Below, one piece after another: positions 39,640 to 48,434 of a stretch of 64,000 nt of DNA. The position numbers and the translations under genes are program-made. Under the pieces are notes generated by a model, which was not told the DNA's origin, did not search any database, and saw only the letters and a program-made list of their open reading frames with translations. The DNA comes from Actinocatenispora rupis (GTDB lineage Bacteria; Actinomycetota; Actinomycetes; Mycobacteriales; Micromonosporaceae). The stretch lies in contig NZ_BOMB01000001.1 of assembly GCF_016861975.1 (NCBI RefSeq), positions 310,001 to 374,000 on the forward strand, written 5' to 3'. Position 1 is the stretch's first letter. The number at the start of each line of letters is the position of its first letter.

Positions 39640-40913
39640 GCGGTTCCCTCCACAGTGGACGGTCGGGTGGCCAGTGCCCAGCGGGTCACCGGTACGAGCG
39701 CGGCGCCGGCGACCGCGAACATCGCGCCGAGCAGCAGCCAGCCCGGCAACCCGAACCGGATCGCCGTACCGGTGGTCAGCGCCGGCGCGATCATCGACGC
39801 CGCGGCGAAGCCCGAGTTGTACAACCCCTGGTAGGCGCCGGGGGCCGCGGGGTCGGCGAGTTCGTAGCTGAGCGCCCAGCCGGCCGCCGACGACAGCATC
39901 TCGGCGACCGCCTGGATCACCGCGGCGCCGACCAGGACCACGACGGCCCACACCGGGCCGAGCCCGTGCGCCAGCCCGAACACGACGCACGCGGCGGCGA
40001 GCAGCAGCCCGGACCGGCGGGCGACCCGTGCGGCCGGCGCCGGCCGGTCGATGCCGCGGGTGGCGCGGACCTGGAAAAGTACGATCAGGACGGTGTTGGT
40101 GAGCATGATCGCCGAGACGACCGCGGCCGGCGCCTTCGTGTGCCCCACCACCCACAACGGCACCGTCACGTCGATCAGGCTGAACTGGATCGCCAGGACG
40201 CCGTTCAGCGCGGTGATCGCCAGGAACGCCGGATCGCTCAGGGCGCCGAACCGGCGGGCCGGCTTCGGGCGGTCCGCACCGCGCGCGGGAGTACCGGCGG
40301 GGAGGCCGCGCAGCAGCAGCGCGGTGACCACGAACGTCGCCGCGTCGACCGCGATGAGCGTCAGGTAGCCGGTCCGGGTGTCGATCTGCAGCGCGAACGC
40401 GGCGAGTGCGGACCCGGCACCGATCCCCACGTTCGTCACCGCCCGCAGGTACGCCCGGCCGCGGACCCGGCTCTCCGCCGGCAGCGCCGTCGCCAGCAGC
40501 GCGTTCTTCACCGCGCGGCCGCCCGCGTCGAGCATCGTCACCAGGCACGCCACCACCAGGAACGCCGGGAACGAGCCGACCAGCGCGTAGCAGAGCAGCC
40601 CGACCGCCTGCGCCAGGTACAGCACGGCGAGCATCCGGCGGGCGCCGAGCCGGTCCGCGAGCTGCCCCAGCGGCATGCCCGCGGCCACCCCGCAGGCGCC
40701 CGCGATCGTCAGCCCCAACCCGACCTGTACCGCGGACAGCCCCACCGAACGGGTGAAGAACACCGCGCTCGTGGTCATGAACAGCCCGTTGCCGAGCGTG
40801 TTGACCAGCGTCTGCACGGCCAGCCGCCGGGTCACCCGGTCGTCGGGCAGCAACCCGACCAACCTGGTACGCAGGGTCACGGTCGCGGGGGTGTCCGGGG
40901 GCGCGGTGGTCAT
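39636..40913 (-). CDS. MFS-type efflux transporter
   Basis: 425 residues with about 12 membrane segments. MFS motif A is visible as GMPLGQLADRLGARRML after the second segment, and RGRAYLRAVTNVGIGAGSAL fits motif C-like antiporter helices. It has two six-helix halves separated by a charged loop (PKPARRFGALSD). ATG 40913 faces the ArsR-type regulator across 55 bp. Probably exports a drug or metabolite under that regulator. Confidence 0.88.
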   Translation of the reverse strand: MTTAPPDTPATVTLRTRLVGLLPDDRVTRRLAVQTLVNTLGNGLFMTTSAVFFTRSVGLSAVQVGLGLTIAGACGVAAGMPLGQLADRLGARRMLAVLYLAQAVGLLCYALVGSFPAFLVVACLVTMLDAGGRAVKNALLATALPAESRVRGRAYLRAVTNVGIGAGSALAAFALQIDTRTGYLTLIAVDAATFVVTALLLRGLPAGTPARGADRPKPARRFGALSDPAFLAITALNGVLAIQFSLIDVTVPLWVVGHTKAPAAVVSAIMLTNTVLIVLFQVRATRGIDRPAPAARVARRSGLLLAAACVVFGLAHGLGPVWAVVVLVGAAVIQAVAEMLSSAAGWALSYELADPAAPGAYQGLYNSGFAAASMIAPALTTGTAIRFGLPGWLLLGAMFAVAGAALVPVTRWALATRPSTVEGTA

Positions 40914-40944
40914 GCCTCCAGCCCACCCAGCGCCGCGCGGAGCG

Positions 40945-40975
40945 GCAATGCATTTAGTCTGGTGCCTAATGTTGC
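40945..40975. promoter_or_regulatory. Imperfect inverted repeat between the MFS and ArsR-type genes
   Basis: GCAA-TG-CATTTAG on the left and CTAATG-TTGC on the right form imperfect arms around TCTGGTGC. TAGTCT (40955-40960) lies 8 nt before the regulator ATG. The position suggests the autoregulatory operator of the divergent pair. Confidence 0.35.
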
Positions 40976-41964
40976 AGCTTCGACTGGGTGTGACCGATCT
41001 CGCGGCGATGTGGTTCGCGTACTCGCCGGTCCAGGAGACCGTGTTCAGCATCCGCGCTCTCGTCCTGCCCGGCGTGTACGCGCCGCGGCTGCCCTGGCAC
41101 GACGACGTCGCCGACCGGCTCAATCCCGAGGACGTCGAGCTGCTGTACGCGATGATGCCGCCGCGCCGGTGGCTGCCCGACTTCCTCACCCCGCGCCCGC
41201 GCGCGACGGCGCCGCGCTTCGCCGACGAACTCGCCACCATCCGCGCCACCCCGGGCGCCGTCGCCTGGCACGACATCCTCGCCGCGTACGGTCCGCACCG
41301 GCTGCCACCCGTACTCGACGGCGGCGCCGAACACCCCGACGCGCTGACCGACCGGATCGCCACCGTCCTCGACCGCTACTGGCGCCGCTGCGTACGGCCG
41401 TGGTGGCCGCGGCTTCGGGCGGTCCTCGACGCCGACATCGTCTACCGGAGCCGGCGCCTCGCCGCCGGTGGCGCCCAGGCACTCTTCGCCGACCTGCACG
41501 AACGGGTGTCCTGGTCGGACGGCGTCCTCACGGTCCGGCAGTCCAGCCGGCCGGAGCGGCACACCGTGGCCGTCGACGGACGCGGGCTGCCGCTGGTACC
41601 GAGCGTGTTCGCCCGCGGCGCGATGACGGTCATCGACCCGCACGGTCCACCGGTCATCTCGTACCCGGCGCGCGGCCGGTCGACGCTGTGGGAGTCCGCG
41701 GAACCGCCCACCGAGGCGGCCCTGGCCAAGCTGATCGGCGCGCCCCGGGCCCGGCTGCTCGCCCTGCTCGAACACCCCGCCAGCACCACCGAACTCGCGT
41801 ACCGGCTGGGGATCACGGCCGCTGCGGTCAGCCAGCAACTCGCCGTCCTGTACGCGGCGGGCCTGCTCACCCGTGCCCGCAGCGGCCGCGCCGTCCTGTA
41901 CGCCCGCAGCGCCCTCGGCGACCGTCTCGCCGCCCCTCTCGTACCCGAGATCCCGCGCCGTTGA
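40969..41964 (+). CDS. ArsR-like winged-helix regulator (DUF5937-type)
   Basis: 331 residues. The N-terminal 240 residues (LAAMWFAYSPVQETVFSIRAL) match the DUF5937-type ligand region fused to ArsR-family HTHs; the winged helix is at the C-terminus (RARLLALLEHPASTTELAYR, then GITAAAVSQQLAVLYAAGLL). This order, DNA-binding domain last, is usual for the subfamily. It is divergent from the MFS/GNAT operon and likely represses it. Start ATG 40969 follows TAGTCT by 8 nt with no Shine-Dalgarno. Confidence 0.85.
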   Translation: MLQLRLGVTDLAAMWFAYSPVQETVFSIRALVLPGVYAPRLPWHDDVADRLNPEDVELLYAMMPPRRWLPDFLTPRPRATAPRFADELATIRATPGAVAWHDILAAYGPHRLPPVLDGGAEHPDALTDRIATVLDRYWRRCVRPWWPRLRAVLDADIVYRSRRLAAGGAQALFADLHERVSWSDGVLTVRQSSRPERHTVAVDGRGLPLVPSVFARGAMTVIDPHGPPVISYPARGRSTLWESAEPPTEAALAKLIGAPRARLLALLEHPASTTELAYRLGITAAAVSQQLAVLYAAGLLTRARSGRAVLYARSALGDRLAAPLVPEIPRR

Positions 41965-41979
41965 GCCGATCCGGCGCGG

Positions 41980-43236
41980 TCAGGCGGGGGTGAGGATCGC
42001 GGCCAGGACGAGCGCGGTGCCGGCGCCGACGGCGGTGAGCAGCAGCGGCGCCGGTACCGGTGGGCCGGCCTGGCGTTCCGGTGCGGTGGCCGCGAGCGTG
42101 AGGAACCCGATGAACGGCAGCCACGCGGTCTCCGCCCCGCCGTGCGCGACCCCGGCGACGACCGAGAACGCGACGGCGATGCCGGCGCCGACCAGGCACG
42201 GCCAGCCCGGCGTGTTGCGCATCTTGCGCATGCTCGCCACCAGCGGCGGCCCGGCGACCAGCAGCAACGTGACGAGACTGACCGGGCCCCACAGCAGCTC
42301 GGAGGCGGGTCGGCTGGTGAAGCCGGCGTGCGCGGTGAGCAGCCCGGCCGGCCAGCTGAACCCGAGCGCCGCCGCCACCACCGGTACGACGAGCGCGCCG
42401 AGCCCGGTGGCGACGTTGAGGAAGGCGCGGCGGCGGGCGAAGTACAGCAGGACGACGGAGACGCCGAGCCAGACCACGGAGTAGCTGGCCATCCCGGCGA
42501 GGCCGAGCAGCAGCCCGCACCCGAGCGCCCAGCCGGTTGCCGGCCATCCGGTACGGCGCCGGTCGCTCGCCCGCGCGCCGGCCGCGACCATGCCCGCGCC
42601 GAGCGCCGCGGCGACCCCGTCCGGACTACCGGCCAGGAACAGCAGGTACGGCGCCAGCACCAGCACCGGCGCGTACCGGCGGGCGGGCAGGTCGCCCGCC
42701 ACGTTGCGCACGGCGGCCAGCGCCAGCGGTACGGCCAGGGCGCCGAGCGCGGTGACCGTGAACGCCACCGGCAGCCCGGCCTCGCGCAACGCCCACAGCA
42801 GCAGCGCCGGACCCGGCGGATGCCCGTGCGCCGCGGCGGCGTGCCGGTCCACGAAGTCCCGCAGGTACGCCAGCGGCGACCCGGCCGCCACCCCGGCCTC
42901 TCCCGTACGCGCGCCGAGCCCGGCGCCGGCCGACAGGGTCAGCGTCCAGGCCAGCGCCGCGCCGTACGAGACGAGTTGGACGAGACCGAACGGCGGCGCC
43001 GCCCGCCGGGTACGCCAGGCCACGAGGAGGACGGCGACGGCGAGCAGCGCGGCCACGGCGAGCCACGGACCCGGCGCCACCCGGTACCGCCCGAGGAACG
43101 GTGCCGCCTGCGTGCCGAGCGCCGCGTGCCGGGCGCCGACCAGCACCGCGACCAGGCCGAGACCGGTCAGTACGGTCCAGACGACCAGGTCGCGTACCTG
43201 GTGGCCGGGGGATCTGGGCTGCTCGCTGTCCGTCAC
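41980..43236 (-). CDS. Polytopic membrane protein, possibly GT-C glycosyltransferase-like
   Basis: 418 residues, about ten membrane segments. The loop FVDRHAAAAHGHPPGPALLLW (His/Pro-rich, between segments) resembles the extracellular loop of polyprenyl-linked sugar transferases, but I see no definite GT-C Asp pair. It may be a mannosyl- or arabinosyl-transferase, or a membrane protein of unknown role. GTG start; converges with the ArsR-type gene at a 15-bp spacer. Confidence 0.65.
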   Translation of the reverse strand: MTDSEQPRSPGHQVRDLVVWTVLTGLGLVAVLVGARHAALGTQAAPFLGRYRVAPGPWLAVAALLAVAVLLVAWRTRRAAPPFGLVQLVSYGAALAWTLTLSAGAGLGARTGEAGVAAGSPLAYLRDFVDRHAAAAHGHPPGPALLLWALREAGLPVAFTVTALGALAVPLALAAVRNVAGDLPARRYAPVLVLAPYLLFLAGSPDGVAAALGAGMVAAGARASDRRRTGWPATGWALGCGLLLGLAGMASYSVVWLGVSVVLLYFARRRAFLNVATGLGALVVPVVAAALGFSWPAGLLTAHAGFTSRPASELLWGPVSLVTLLLVAGPPLVASMRKMRNTPGWPCLVGAGIAVAFSVVAGVAHGGAETAWLPFIGFLTLAATAPERQAGPPVPAPLLLTAVGAGTALVLAAILTPA

Positions 43237-43320
43237 GGCCGATCACGGTATCGGGTAGGCGACAGCAAGTGCGTGTTCGGTTGGCGGGAGGGGTGCTCGT
43301 GCCGCATGATCGTTCATGAC

Positions 43321-43343
43321 GGTCCAACGGGGGCCGTTGGACC
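43321..43343. promoter_or_regulatory. Perfect inverted repeat GGTCCAACGG-GGG-CCGTTGGACC before the HTH gene
   Basis: Ten-bp arms and a 3-bp centre end 27 nt before the ATG of the 75-residue HTH protein. It could be an autoregulatory operator or a 5'-UTR hairpin. Confidence 0.6.
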
Positions 43344-43370
43344 ACTCACCGTGAAACGTGAGGGATCGAT

Positions 43371-43598
43371 ATGGCTGCCACCGGCACCACCACGAGCACG
43401 GAGAAGGGGCGGCGGATCGTCGGCGCCGAACGTCAGACGTTGGCGAAGGACCTGGTCAAACGGTACAACGGCGGGGAGAGCATCCGTTCCCTCGCGGCCT
43501 CGACCGGCCGTTCGTACGGGTTCATCCACCGGGTGTTGACCGAGTCCGGCGTGCAGCTCCGCCAGCGCGGAGGCGCTCGCCGTCGCAAGAAGTCCTGA
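43371..43598 (+). CDS. Small conserved helix-turn-helix protein
   Basis: 75 residues, strongly basic at the C-terminus (RQRGGARRRKKS). The HTH is SIRSLAASTGRSYGFIHRVL. Closely similar small proteins with this HTH are widespread in actinobacteria as far as I recall; function unknown, possibly a nucleoid-associated or regulatory protein. GAGGG lies 8 nt before the ATG. A perfect inverted repeat directly upstream suggests self-regulation. Confidence 0.85.
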   Translation: MAATGTTTSTEKGRRIVGAERQTLAKDLVKRYNGGESIRSLAASTGRSYGFIHRVLTESGVQLRQRGGARRRKKS

Positions 43599-43746
43599 CG
43601 ACCGTCACCGGCTGGCTGGGCGTGTCGCGCCGGCCGGCCGGCCCGGCCAGGTCCGACCGGTTCCGCCTGCGCGCGCCGGCCCGTGCGTCGCTGCCTCCGT
43701 CCCGGTACCGTGACTGCTCCCGTCCGTACGTCAAGGAGGAGCTCCG

Positions 43747-44517
43747 GTGCCCGAGGACGACGTACTCGTGTCGGTCGAGGCCGGCGTCGCCACCATCACG
43801 CTCAACCGCCCCGCGGTGTACAACGCGCAGACTCCGGCGATGTGGGCCCGGCTGCGCGAGATCGGCCGGGAGCTGACCGGCGACGTGCGAGTCGTCGTCG
43901 TACGGGGCGCGGGCCGCGGGTTCTCCGCCGGGCTGGACACCGCCGCGCTGACCGGCGCGTCCGTACCGGGTGGGTTGACGTTCGCCGAGCTGGCGGAGCT
44001 GCCGGCGGACGAGGTGAGCACCGTGATCGCGGGGTACCAGGAGGCGTTCGACTGGCTGCGCCGGCCGGACCTGATCACGGTCGCCGCGGTGCATGGGCAC
44101 GCGGTCGGCGCCGGGTTCCAGCTCGCTCTCGCCTGTGACCTGCGCATTCTGGCCGACGACGCCCGGTTCGCGATGGCCGAGACCAGCCTGGGCCTGGTGC
44201 CCGACCTCGGTGGCACGAAGCGCCTCGTCGAACTCGTCGGGTACGGCCGCGCACTGGAGATCTGCGTGACCGGTCGCCGGGTCGGTGCGGCCGAGGCTGA
44301 GCGTATGGGGCTGGCGACGGTGACCGTACCGGCCGCGGAGCTGGCGGCGGCCACCAACGACCTGACCGCCGCCGTACTGGCCGCGCCCCGCGGTGCCGTC
44401 GTCGAGACGAAGGCGCTGCTGCTGGCCGCCGCCGGTCGTGGCTTCGCCGAGCAGGAGACGGCCGAACGCGAGGCGCAGGCGCGCCGGATCGCCGAACTCG
44501 CCGGCCATGGCGAATAG
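43747..44517 (+). CDS. Enoyl-CoA hydratase/isomerase family protein
   Basis: 256-residue crotonase-fold protein. The oxyanion-hole segments are GRGFSAGLDTAAL and HGHAVGAGFQLALACDLRI, and the catalytic-acid region is MAETSLGLVPDLGGTKRLVELVG. This looks like a hydratase or isomerase rather than a decarboxylase. GTG start behind AAGGAGGAG. The specific CoA substrate is unknown. It ends 150 bp before the GAF regulator. Confidence 0.88.
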   Translation: MPEDDVLVSVEAGVATITLNRPAVYNAQTPAMWARLREIGRELTGDVRVVVVRGAGRGFSAGLDTAALTGASVPGGLTFAELAELPADEVSTVIAGYQEAFDWLRRPDLITVAAVHGHAVGAGFQLALACDLRILADDARFAMAETSLGLVPDLGGTKRLVELVGYGRALEICVTGRRVGAAEAERMGLATVTVPAAELAAATNDLTAAVLAAPRGAVVETKALLLAAAGRGFAEQETAEREAQARRIAELAGHGE

Positions 44518-44541
44518 CGATAAATGGTCAAGGTCTCTGGT

Positions 44542-44562
44542 GGGTTAACGCCGCGTTGACCC
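44542..44562. promoter_or_regulatory. Near-perfect palindrome upstream of the GAF regulator
   Basis: GGGTTAACGC-C-GCGTTGACCC has 10-bp arms with one mismatch. It lies 105 bp before GTG 44668 and 25 bp after the enoyl-CoA hydratase stop; an operator for the regulator is plausible. Confidence 0.45.
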
Positions 44563-44667
44563 GAACCGCGACGGTACGGGAAACTCATCGCTCAACGATG
44601 CCGGCCGGGGGGATCTGGCGTCCCCGTCAGCGGTGGGCCTGATGGCGGTCGCATCGTCGGTCCTGGG

Positions 44668-45981
44668 GTGGACGAGGCGTACATGAGCGATATGTGGGTG
44701 GCGTGGCCGAACGGGTGCGACCCGGTCGACCTGTCCCGTGAACTGTCCGTGGCACGCGAGCGGTTCGTGTCGACGGGGGCGACACCCGACGGGGTACGGA
44801 GCGTGGTCGCCGACTCGTGGCGGCGGTCGAAGGCGAGCGGGGTCGACCCGGACGGGGCGCCGCCGCCGCTCGACCTCGCGTACGACGACCTGCGGGAGTA
44901 CCGGGCGGATCATCCGATGGCGGCGGCGATGCCGGTCGTACGCCGGCTGCTGGTGGACGCGGCGGGCGCGGCCGGGCTGATCGTCGCGGTGGCCGACGAG
45001 GCGGGCCGGCTGCTGTGGGTGGAGGGCGACCGCACGGTGCGCTCGCTCGCCGAGGGCATCCACTTCGTACCGGGGACGAACTGGGACGAGCGGCACGCCG
45101 GCACCAACGCACCCGGTACGGCGCTGGCGTTGAACCACTGCGTACAGATCTTCGCGGCGGAGCACTTCGCCAGTCCGGTCGCGTCGTGGAGCTGCTCGGC
45201 GGCTCCGGTGCACGACCCGGACACCGGCGCGCTGATCGGCGTCATCGACGTGACCGGCGGTGACCAGGTGGCCGCCCCGCCCACGTTGGCGCTGGTCCGG
45301 GCCACGGTGGCGGCGGTGGAGAGCGAGCTGCGGGTGCACCGGCTGACCGGCGGCCGGGTACACCCGGAGGCGCCGGCGCGGCTCAGCGTGCTCGGCGGTA
45401 CCGGCCGGCTCACGCTCGGGCACCGGACGGTGGAGCTGAGCCAGCGGCACGCCGAGCTGCTGCTCGTCCTGACCGAACACCCGGCCGGGCGTACGGCGGA
45501 GCAGCTGGCGCTGGCGCTGTACCCGGGTGAGGCGGCGCCGGTGACCGTACGCGCGGAGCTGTCGCGGCTGCGGGCGCTGCTGCCGGAGCTGGCGCTGCGG
45601 TCCCGGCCGTACCGGCTGGGGCGGCCGGTGACGACGGACCTGGCGGAGGCGCGGGCGCTCGTGGCGCGGGGCGTGCCGGGGCGCGCGCTGACGATGGCGC
45701 CCGGCCCGGTGCTGCCGCGTTCCGAAGCTCCCGCGGTACGGGAGCTGCGCGAGGAGTTCGCGGTGTCGCTGCGGTCCGCGGTGCTCCGGGCGGGCGACCC
45801 GGACCTGCTCGTCCGGTACGCGGGCAGCGAGCTCGGCGGCGACGACGTGGAGGCACTGCACGCCTGCCTGGCAGTACTGCCGGCGACGTCACCGCGGCGT
45901 GCACGGTTCGTGGCCCGGCTGGCCCGGCTCGACGCCGAGCTCGGTGCGTACGCAACGCCGTTGCAACCCTCGCGTGGTTAA
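44668..45981 (+). CDS. GAF-domain transcriptional regulator with C-terminal winged helix
   Basis: 437 residues. About 80-220 is a GAF-type sensor (LIVAVADEAGRLLWVEGD and GTNAPGTALALNHCVQIF, SCSAAPVHDPDTGALIGVID), as in AcoR-like regulators but without the AAA+ domain. Residues 240-310 form a winged helix (LSQRHAELLLVLTEHPAGRT and VTVRAELSRLRALLPELALR). Such proteins often control aldehyde or alcohol dehydrogenases, but none is adjacent. GTG 44668 or ATG 44683 could be the start. Confidence 0.82.
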   Translation: MDEAYMSDMWVAWPNGCDPVDLSRELSVARERFVSTGATPDGVRSVVADSWRRSKASGVDPDGAPPPLDLAYDDLREYRADHPMAAAMPVVRRLLVDAAGAAGLIVAVADEAGRLLWVEGDRTVRSLAEGIHFVPGTNWDERHAGTNAPGTALALNHCVQIFAAEHFASPVASWSCSAAPVHDPDTGALIGVIDVTGGDQVAAPPTLALVRATVAAVESELRVHRLTGGRVHPEAPARLSVLGGTGRLTLGHRTVELSQRHAELLLVLTEHPAGRTAEQLALALYPGEAAPVTVRAELSRLRALLPELALRSRPYRLGRPVTTDLAEARALVARGVPGRALTMAPGPVLPRSEAPAVRELREEFAVSLRSAVLRAGDPDLLVRYAGSELGGDDVEALHACLAVLPATSPRRARFVARLARLDAELGAYATPLQPSRG

Positions 45982-46024
45982 CGTCCGTGCTGTCCGGCCG
46001 CCTGTCCGGCTGTGGCCGGGCGCC

Positions 46025-46063
46025 GTGTGGCCGCCCTGATCCGTACCATCGGGGCGGCCACAC
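46025..46063. terminator. Bidirectional terminator between the GAF regulator and the SDR
   Basis: GTGTGGCCGCCC (46025-46036) and GGGCGGCCACAC (46052-46063), a 12-bp perfect stem with a 15-nt loop, in a convergent gap. Confidence 0.65.
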
Positions 46064-46093
46064 CGGAATCGGCTCGGTACCAAGGGTTTCCGG

Positions 46094-46834
46094 TCAGAGG
46101 ACGGGCAGCGCGCCACCGTCGACCGGGATCATGCTGCCGGTCACGTAACTGGCCGCAGGGGAGAGCAGGAACGCGGCGACGCGGCCGAACTCGGCGGGGT
46201 CGCCGTAGCGGCCGAGGGGGATGCCGGCGACCTTGGGGGTGCCGCCGGCGTCCAGTTCGACCATCCGGTTCGTGGCGATCCGGCCGGGCAGCAGCCCGAA
46301 CGTACGGACGCCGCGCGGGCCGAACTCGGCCGCCATGTCCTTGGCCACCATCGCGAGGCCGGGCCGCAGCCCGTTCGAGATGCCGAGCCCGGGGATCGGC
46401 GCCTTCACCGACGAGGACAGCACGAACCCGATGGCGCCGCCGGCGGTCAGCGCCCCGGCCACCACCCGCGCGCACCGCACCGCACCCAGGAACACCGTGT
46501 CGAACGCGGTACGCCACTGCTCGTCCGTCGCGCTCGCCGCCGTCGTCGCGGGCGGGCCGCCCACGGACAGCAGCGCACCGTCGAGCCGCCCGTACTGCTC
46601 GGTCGCGGCGGCGACCAGCCGGGCCGGGGTGTCCTCGGCGGCCAGGTCGGCGACCACCCCGACGGCGTGGTCGGCGCCGCCGAGCCGTTCCACCGCGCGG
46701 GCCACCTTGTCGTCCTGGCGGGACGACACCACCACGCGCGCGCCGTCGTCCACCAGCGCCCGCGCCGTACTGAAGCCGAGGCCGTCGGTGCCGCCGGTGA
46801 CGACGTACACGGCGTCGGAGAGTCCGAGATCCAT
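46094..46834 (-). CDS. SDR-family protein lacking the YXXXK catalytic motif
   Basis: 246 residues. The Rossmann motif GGTDGLG (14-20) and SSS (140-142, catalytic serine position) are present. Where YXXXK is expected the sequence is SNGLRPG (153-159), and NNAG is replaced by SVGG. The C-terminal VTGSMIPVDGGALPVL is typical of FabG-like SDRs. It may use other residues or bind ligands without reduction. TAGGCT lies 6 nt before the ATG (leaderless-type). Its 5' end abuts a decayed MMPL transporter fragment. Confidence 0.8.
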   Translation of the reverse strand: MDLGLSDAVYVVTGGTDGLGFSTARALVDDGARVVVSSRQDDKVARAVERLGGADHAVGVVADLAAEDTPARLVAAATEQYGRLDGALLSVGGPPATTAASATDEQWRTAFDTVFLGAVRCARVVAGALTAGGAIGFVLSSSVKAPIPGLGISNGLRPGLAMVAKDMAAEFGPRGVRTFGLLPGRIATNRMVELDAGGTPKVAGIPLGRYGDPAEFGRVAAFLLSPAASYVTGSMIPVDGGALPVL

Positions 46835-46850
46835 GCGCCGAGCCTACGGC

Positions 46851-47240
46851 CTGGTGCCGTTCGGTCTGGCGATGGACTACCCGGTGTTCCTGGCGTCGCG
46901 GATGCACGAGGCGCACCCTCACGGCGCCCGGCCACGGGACGCGATCGTGGCCGGGTTCCCCCAGGCCGTGCCGGTCGTACTGGCCGCCGCGTCGATCATG
47001 TTCGGGGTGTTCGCCGGGTTCGTACCGGAGGGGGACGCGACGATCAGGCCGATCGCGTTCGCGCCGGCCGCGGGCGTGGTGCTCGACGCGATCGTGGTAC
47101 GGACGGTGGCGTACCGACGGCGTTGCTCGGCAGGGGCCAGGCAGCTGCCGCGGTGGCTGCCGTCGCTGGACGTGGCGGGCGCGGCGCTGGAGCGCTCCGC
47201 CGTCGCTGCCGAGCGCGAGCCGGCGGGCCGGCCGAGCTGA
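46851..47240 (+). pseudogene. Remnant of an MMPL/RND-type transporter (C-terminal fragment)
   Basis: The frame keeps MMPL C-terminal hallmarks: FGLAMDYPVFLASRM and AVPVVLAAASIMFGVFAGF, then IRPIAFAPAAGVVLDAIVVR. The N-terminal 500-600 residues are absent; the fragment begins just beyond the SDR start. After VRTVA the normal VPTALLGRG sequence is found in another frame, and the original frame resumes at ARQLPRWLPSLDV, so compensating frameshifts have occurred. This is a decaying gene, not a functional transporter. Confidence 0.85.
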
Positions 47241-47249
47241 GGCGCCCGG

Positions 47250-48434
47250 CTACGAGCGCCGCCGCATCACCCGGTACGACACGGGTCCGAGCAGCGGCAG
47301 CGGCGCCAGCCCGGCCAGGAACCCGACCATGCGGACGACGGGTTCGGGCAGGAACAGCCCGAGCAGCAGGACCAGCCCCACCACGAGCGGCGTGTACGCG
47401 AGGACGCCGAGCACGGTGGCGCCGACCGTGACGGTGAAGAAGCCGGGGGACTGGCGCGGCGTGACGACCGCGTCGGGGTCGAGGGTGCCGAGGCGGAGCT
47501 GGTGCGCGCCGGGGGAGGCGGTGACCTCGTCCCCGACCGGTACGCCGGTGGCGGCGCCGAAGCGGGTCACGTCGCCGGGCGCGAACCCGCACCGTACGGC
47601 GAGGGCGGTGCGGCCGTCGACGTCGACGTACAGGCCGGTCTCACCGTCCGATGTGGACACCCGGTACGGCCGGAGCACCGCGGTACGGGGCAGGACGAGC
47701 CGGACGCCGTCGGGCGCGGTGAGGACGAGTTCGGCGCGGTCGACGGTGAGCCGGGTGACGCCGCGGCGCGGGGTGGGCCGCAGCGCACCGTCGCGTACCG
47801 TGCGGGCGCGCAGCGCCGCGGTGGTGCGCCGTACCAGGTCGACGGCGGCGAAGAACAGGAACAGGCAGCCCACCCCGCCGAGCGCGACTCCCGGCACGAA
47901 CAACGCCGTGTCGATCCCCGGGCGTTCCGCCAGCCCGGTCACCTCGGCGAGGGCCTGGAGCCCGGCCAGCCCGCCGACCGCGCCGGCGATCGGCACGACC
48001 ACGACCATCAGCACCATCAGCCAGCCGCCGACGGTGCCGGGCCTGGTGGTGACGTTCGCCCGCTCGACCTTCGGGTACTTCTCGGCGAAGGCGGCGTTGT
48101 CGGAGAAGTGCGCGTGCCGGGCCCGCAGTCCCCACTCCCCGGCGAAGCGCCGTACCTCGGCGGTGTCCCACATCGGGCTCAGCGCCCGACCCAGGTGCGC
48201 GACCGTCCGGTCCCCGCTGCGTACCAGCAACCCGAACTTCCGGTACGGTGCGCCGCGCGCCCCGCGCTGCTCGTACTCGTAGGTGACGAGTTCGTCGACG
48301 GCGTCGGGGCCGGTCAGCGGCAACCGCCGGACGGCACCGCCGCGCCGTACGGTGAGGGTGTCGCCGTCGCGGCGCAGGTACGTCGGCTCGGTCTCGGTGC
48401 TCGGACGCAGGTCGGTGGCGGAGCGCAGGATCAT
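47250..48434 (-). CDS. Membrane protein with PH-like soluble domains, unknown function
   Basis: 394 residues. An N-terminal soluble part (LTVRRGGAVRRLPLTGPDAV) is followed by four hydrophobic segments: GTVGGWLMVLMVVVVPIAGA, VPGVALGGVGCLFLFFAAVD, and two near the C-terminus (VLGVLAYTPLVVGLVLLLGL; VGFLAGLAPLPLL). Between them is a region VDRAELVLTAPDGVRLVLP that resembles PH-like membrane proteins. No family I can name. ATG 48434 overlaps the mug stop, so they share an mRNA. Confidence 0.65.
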   Translation of the reverse strand: MILRSATDLRPSTETEPTYLRRDGDTLTVRRGGAVRRLPLTGPDAVDELVTYEYEQRGARGAPYRKFGLLVRSGDRTVAHLGRALSPMWDTAEVRRFAGEWGLRARHAHFSDNAAFAEKYPKVERANVTTRPGTVGGWLMVLMVVVVPIAGAVGGLAGLQALAEVTGLAERPGIDTALFVPGVALGGVGCLFLFFAAVDLVRRTTAALRARTVRDGALRPTPRRGVTRLTVDRAELVLTAPDGVRLVLPRTAVLRPYRVSTSDGETGLYVDVDGRTALAVRCGFAPGDVTRFGAATGVPVGDEVTASPGAHQLRLGTLDPDAVVTPRQSPGFFTVTVGATVLGVLAYTPLVVGLVLLLGLFLPEPVVRMVGFLAGLAPLPLLGPVSYRVMRRRS

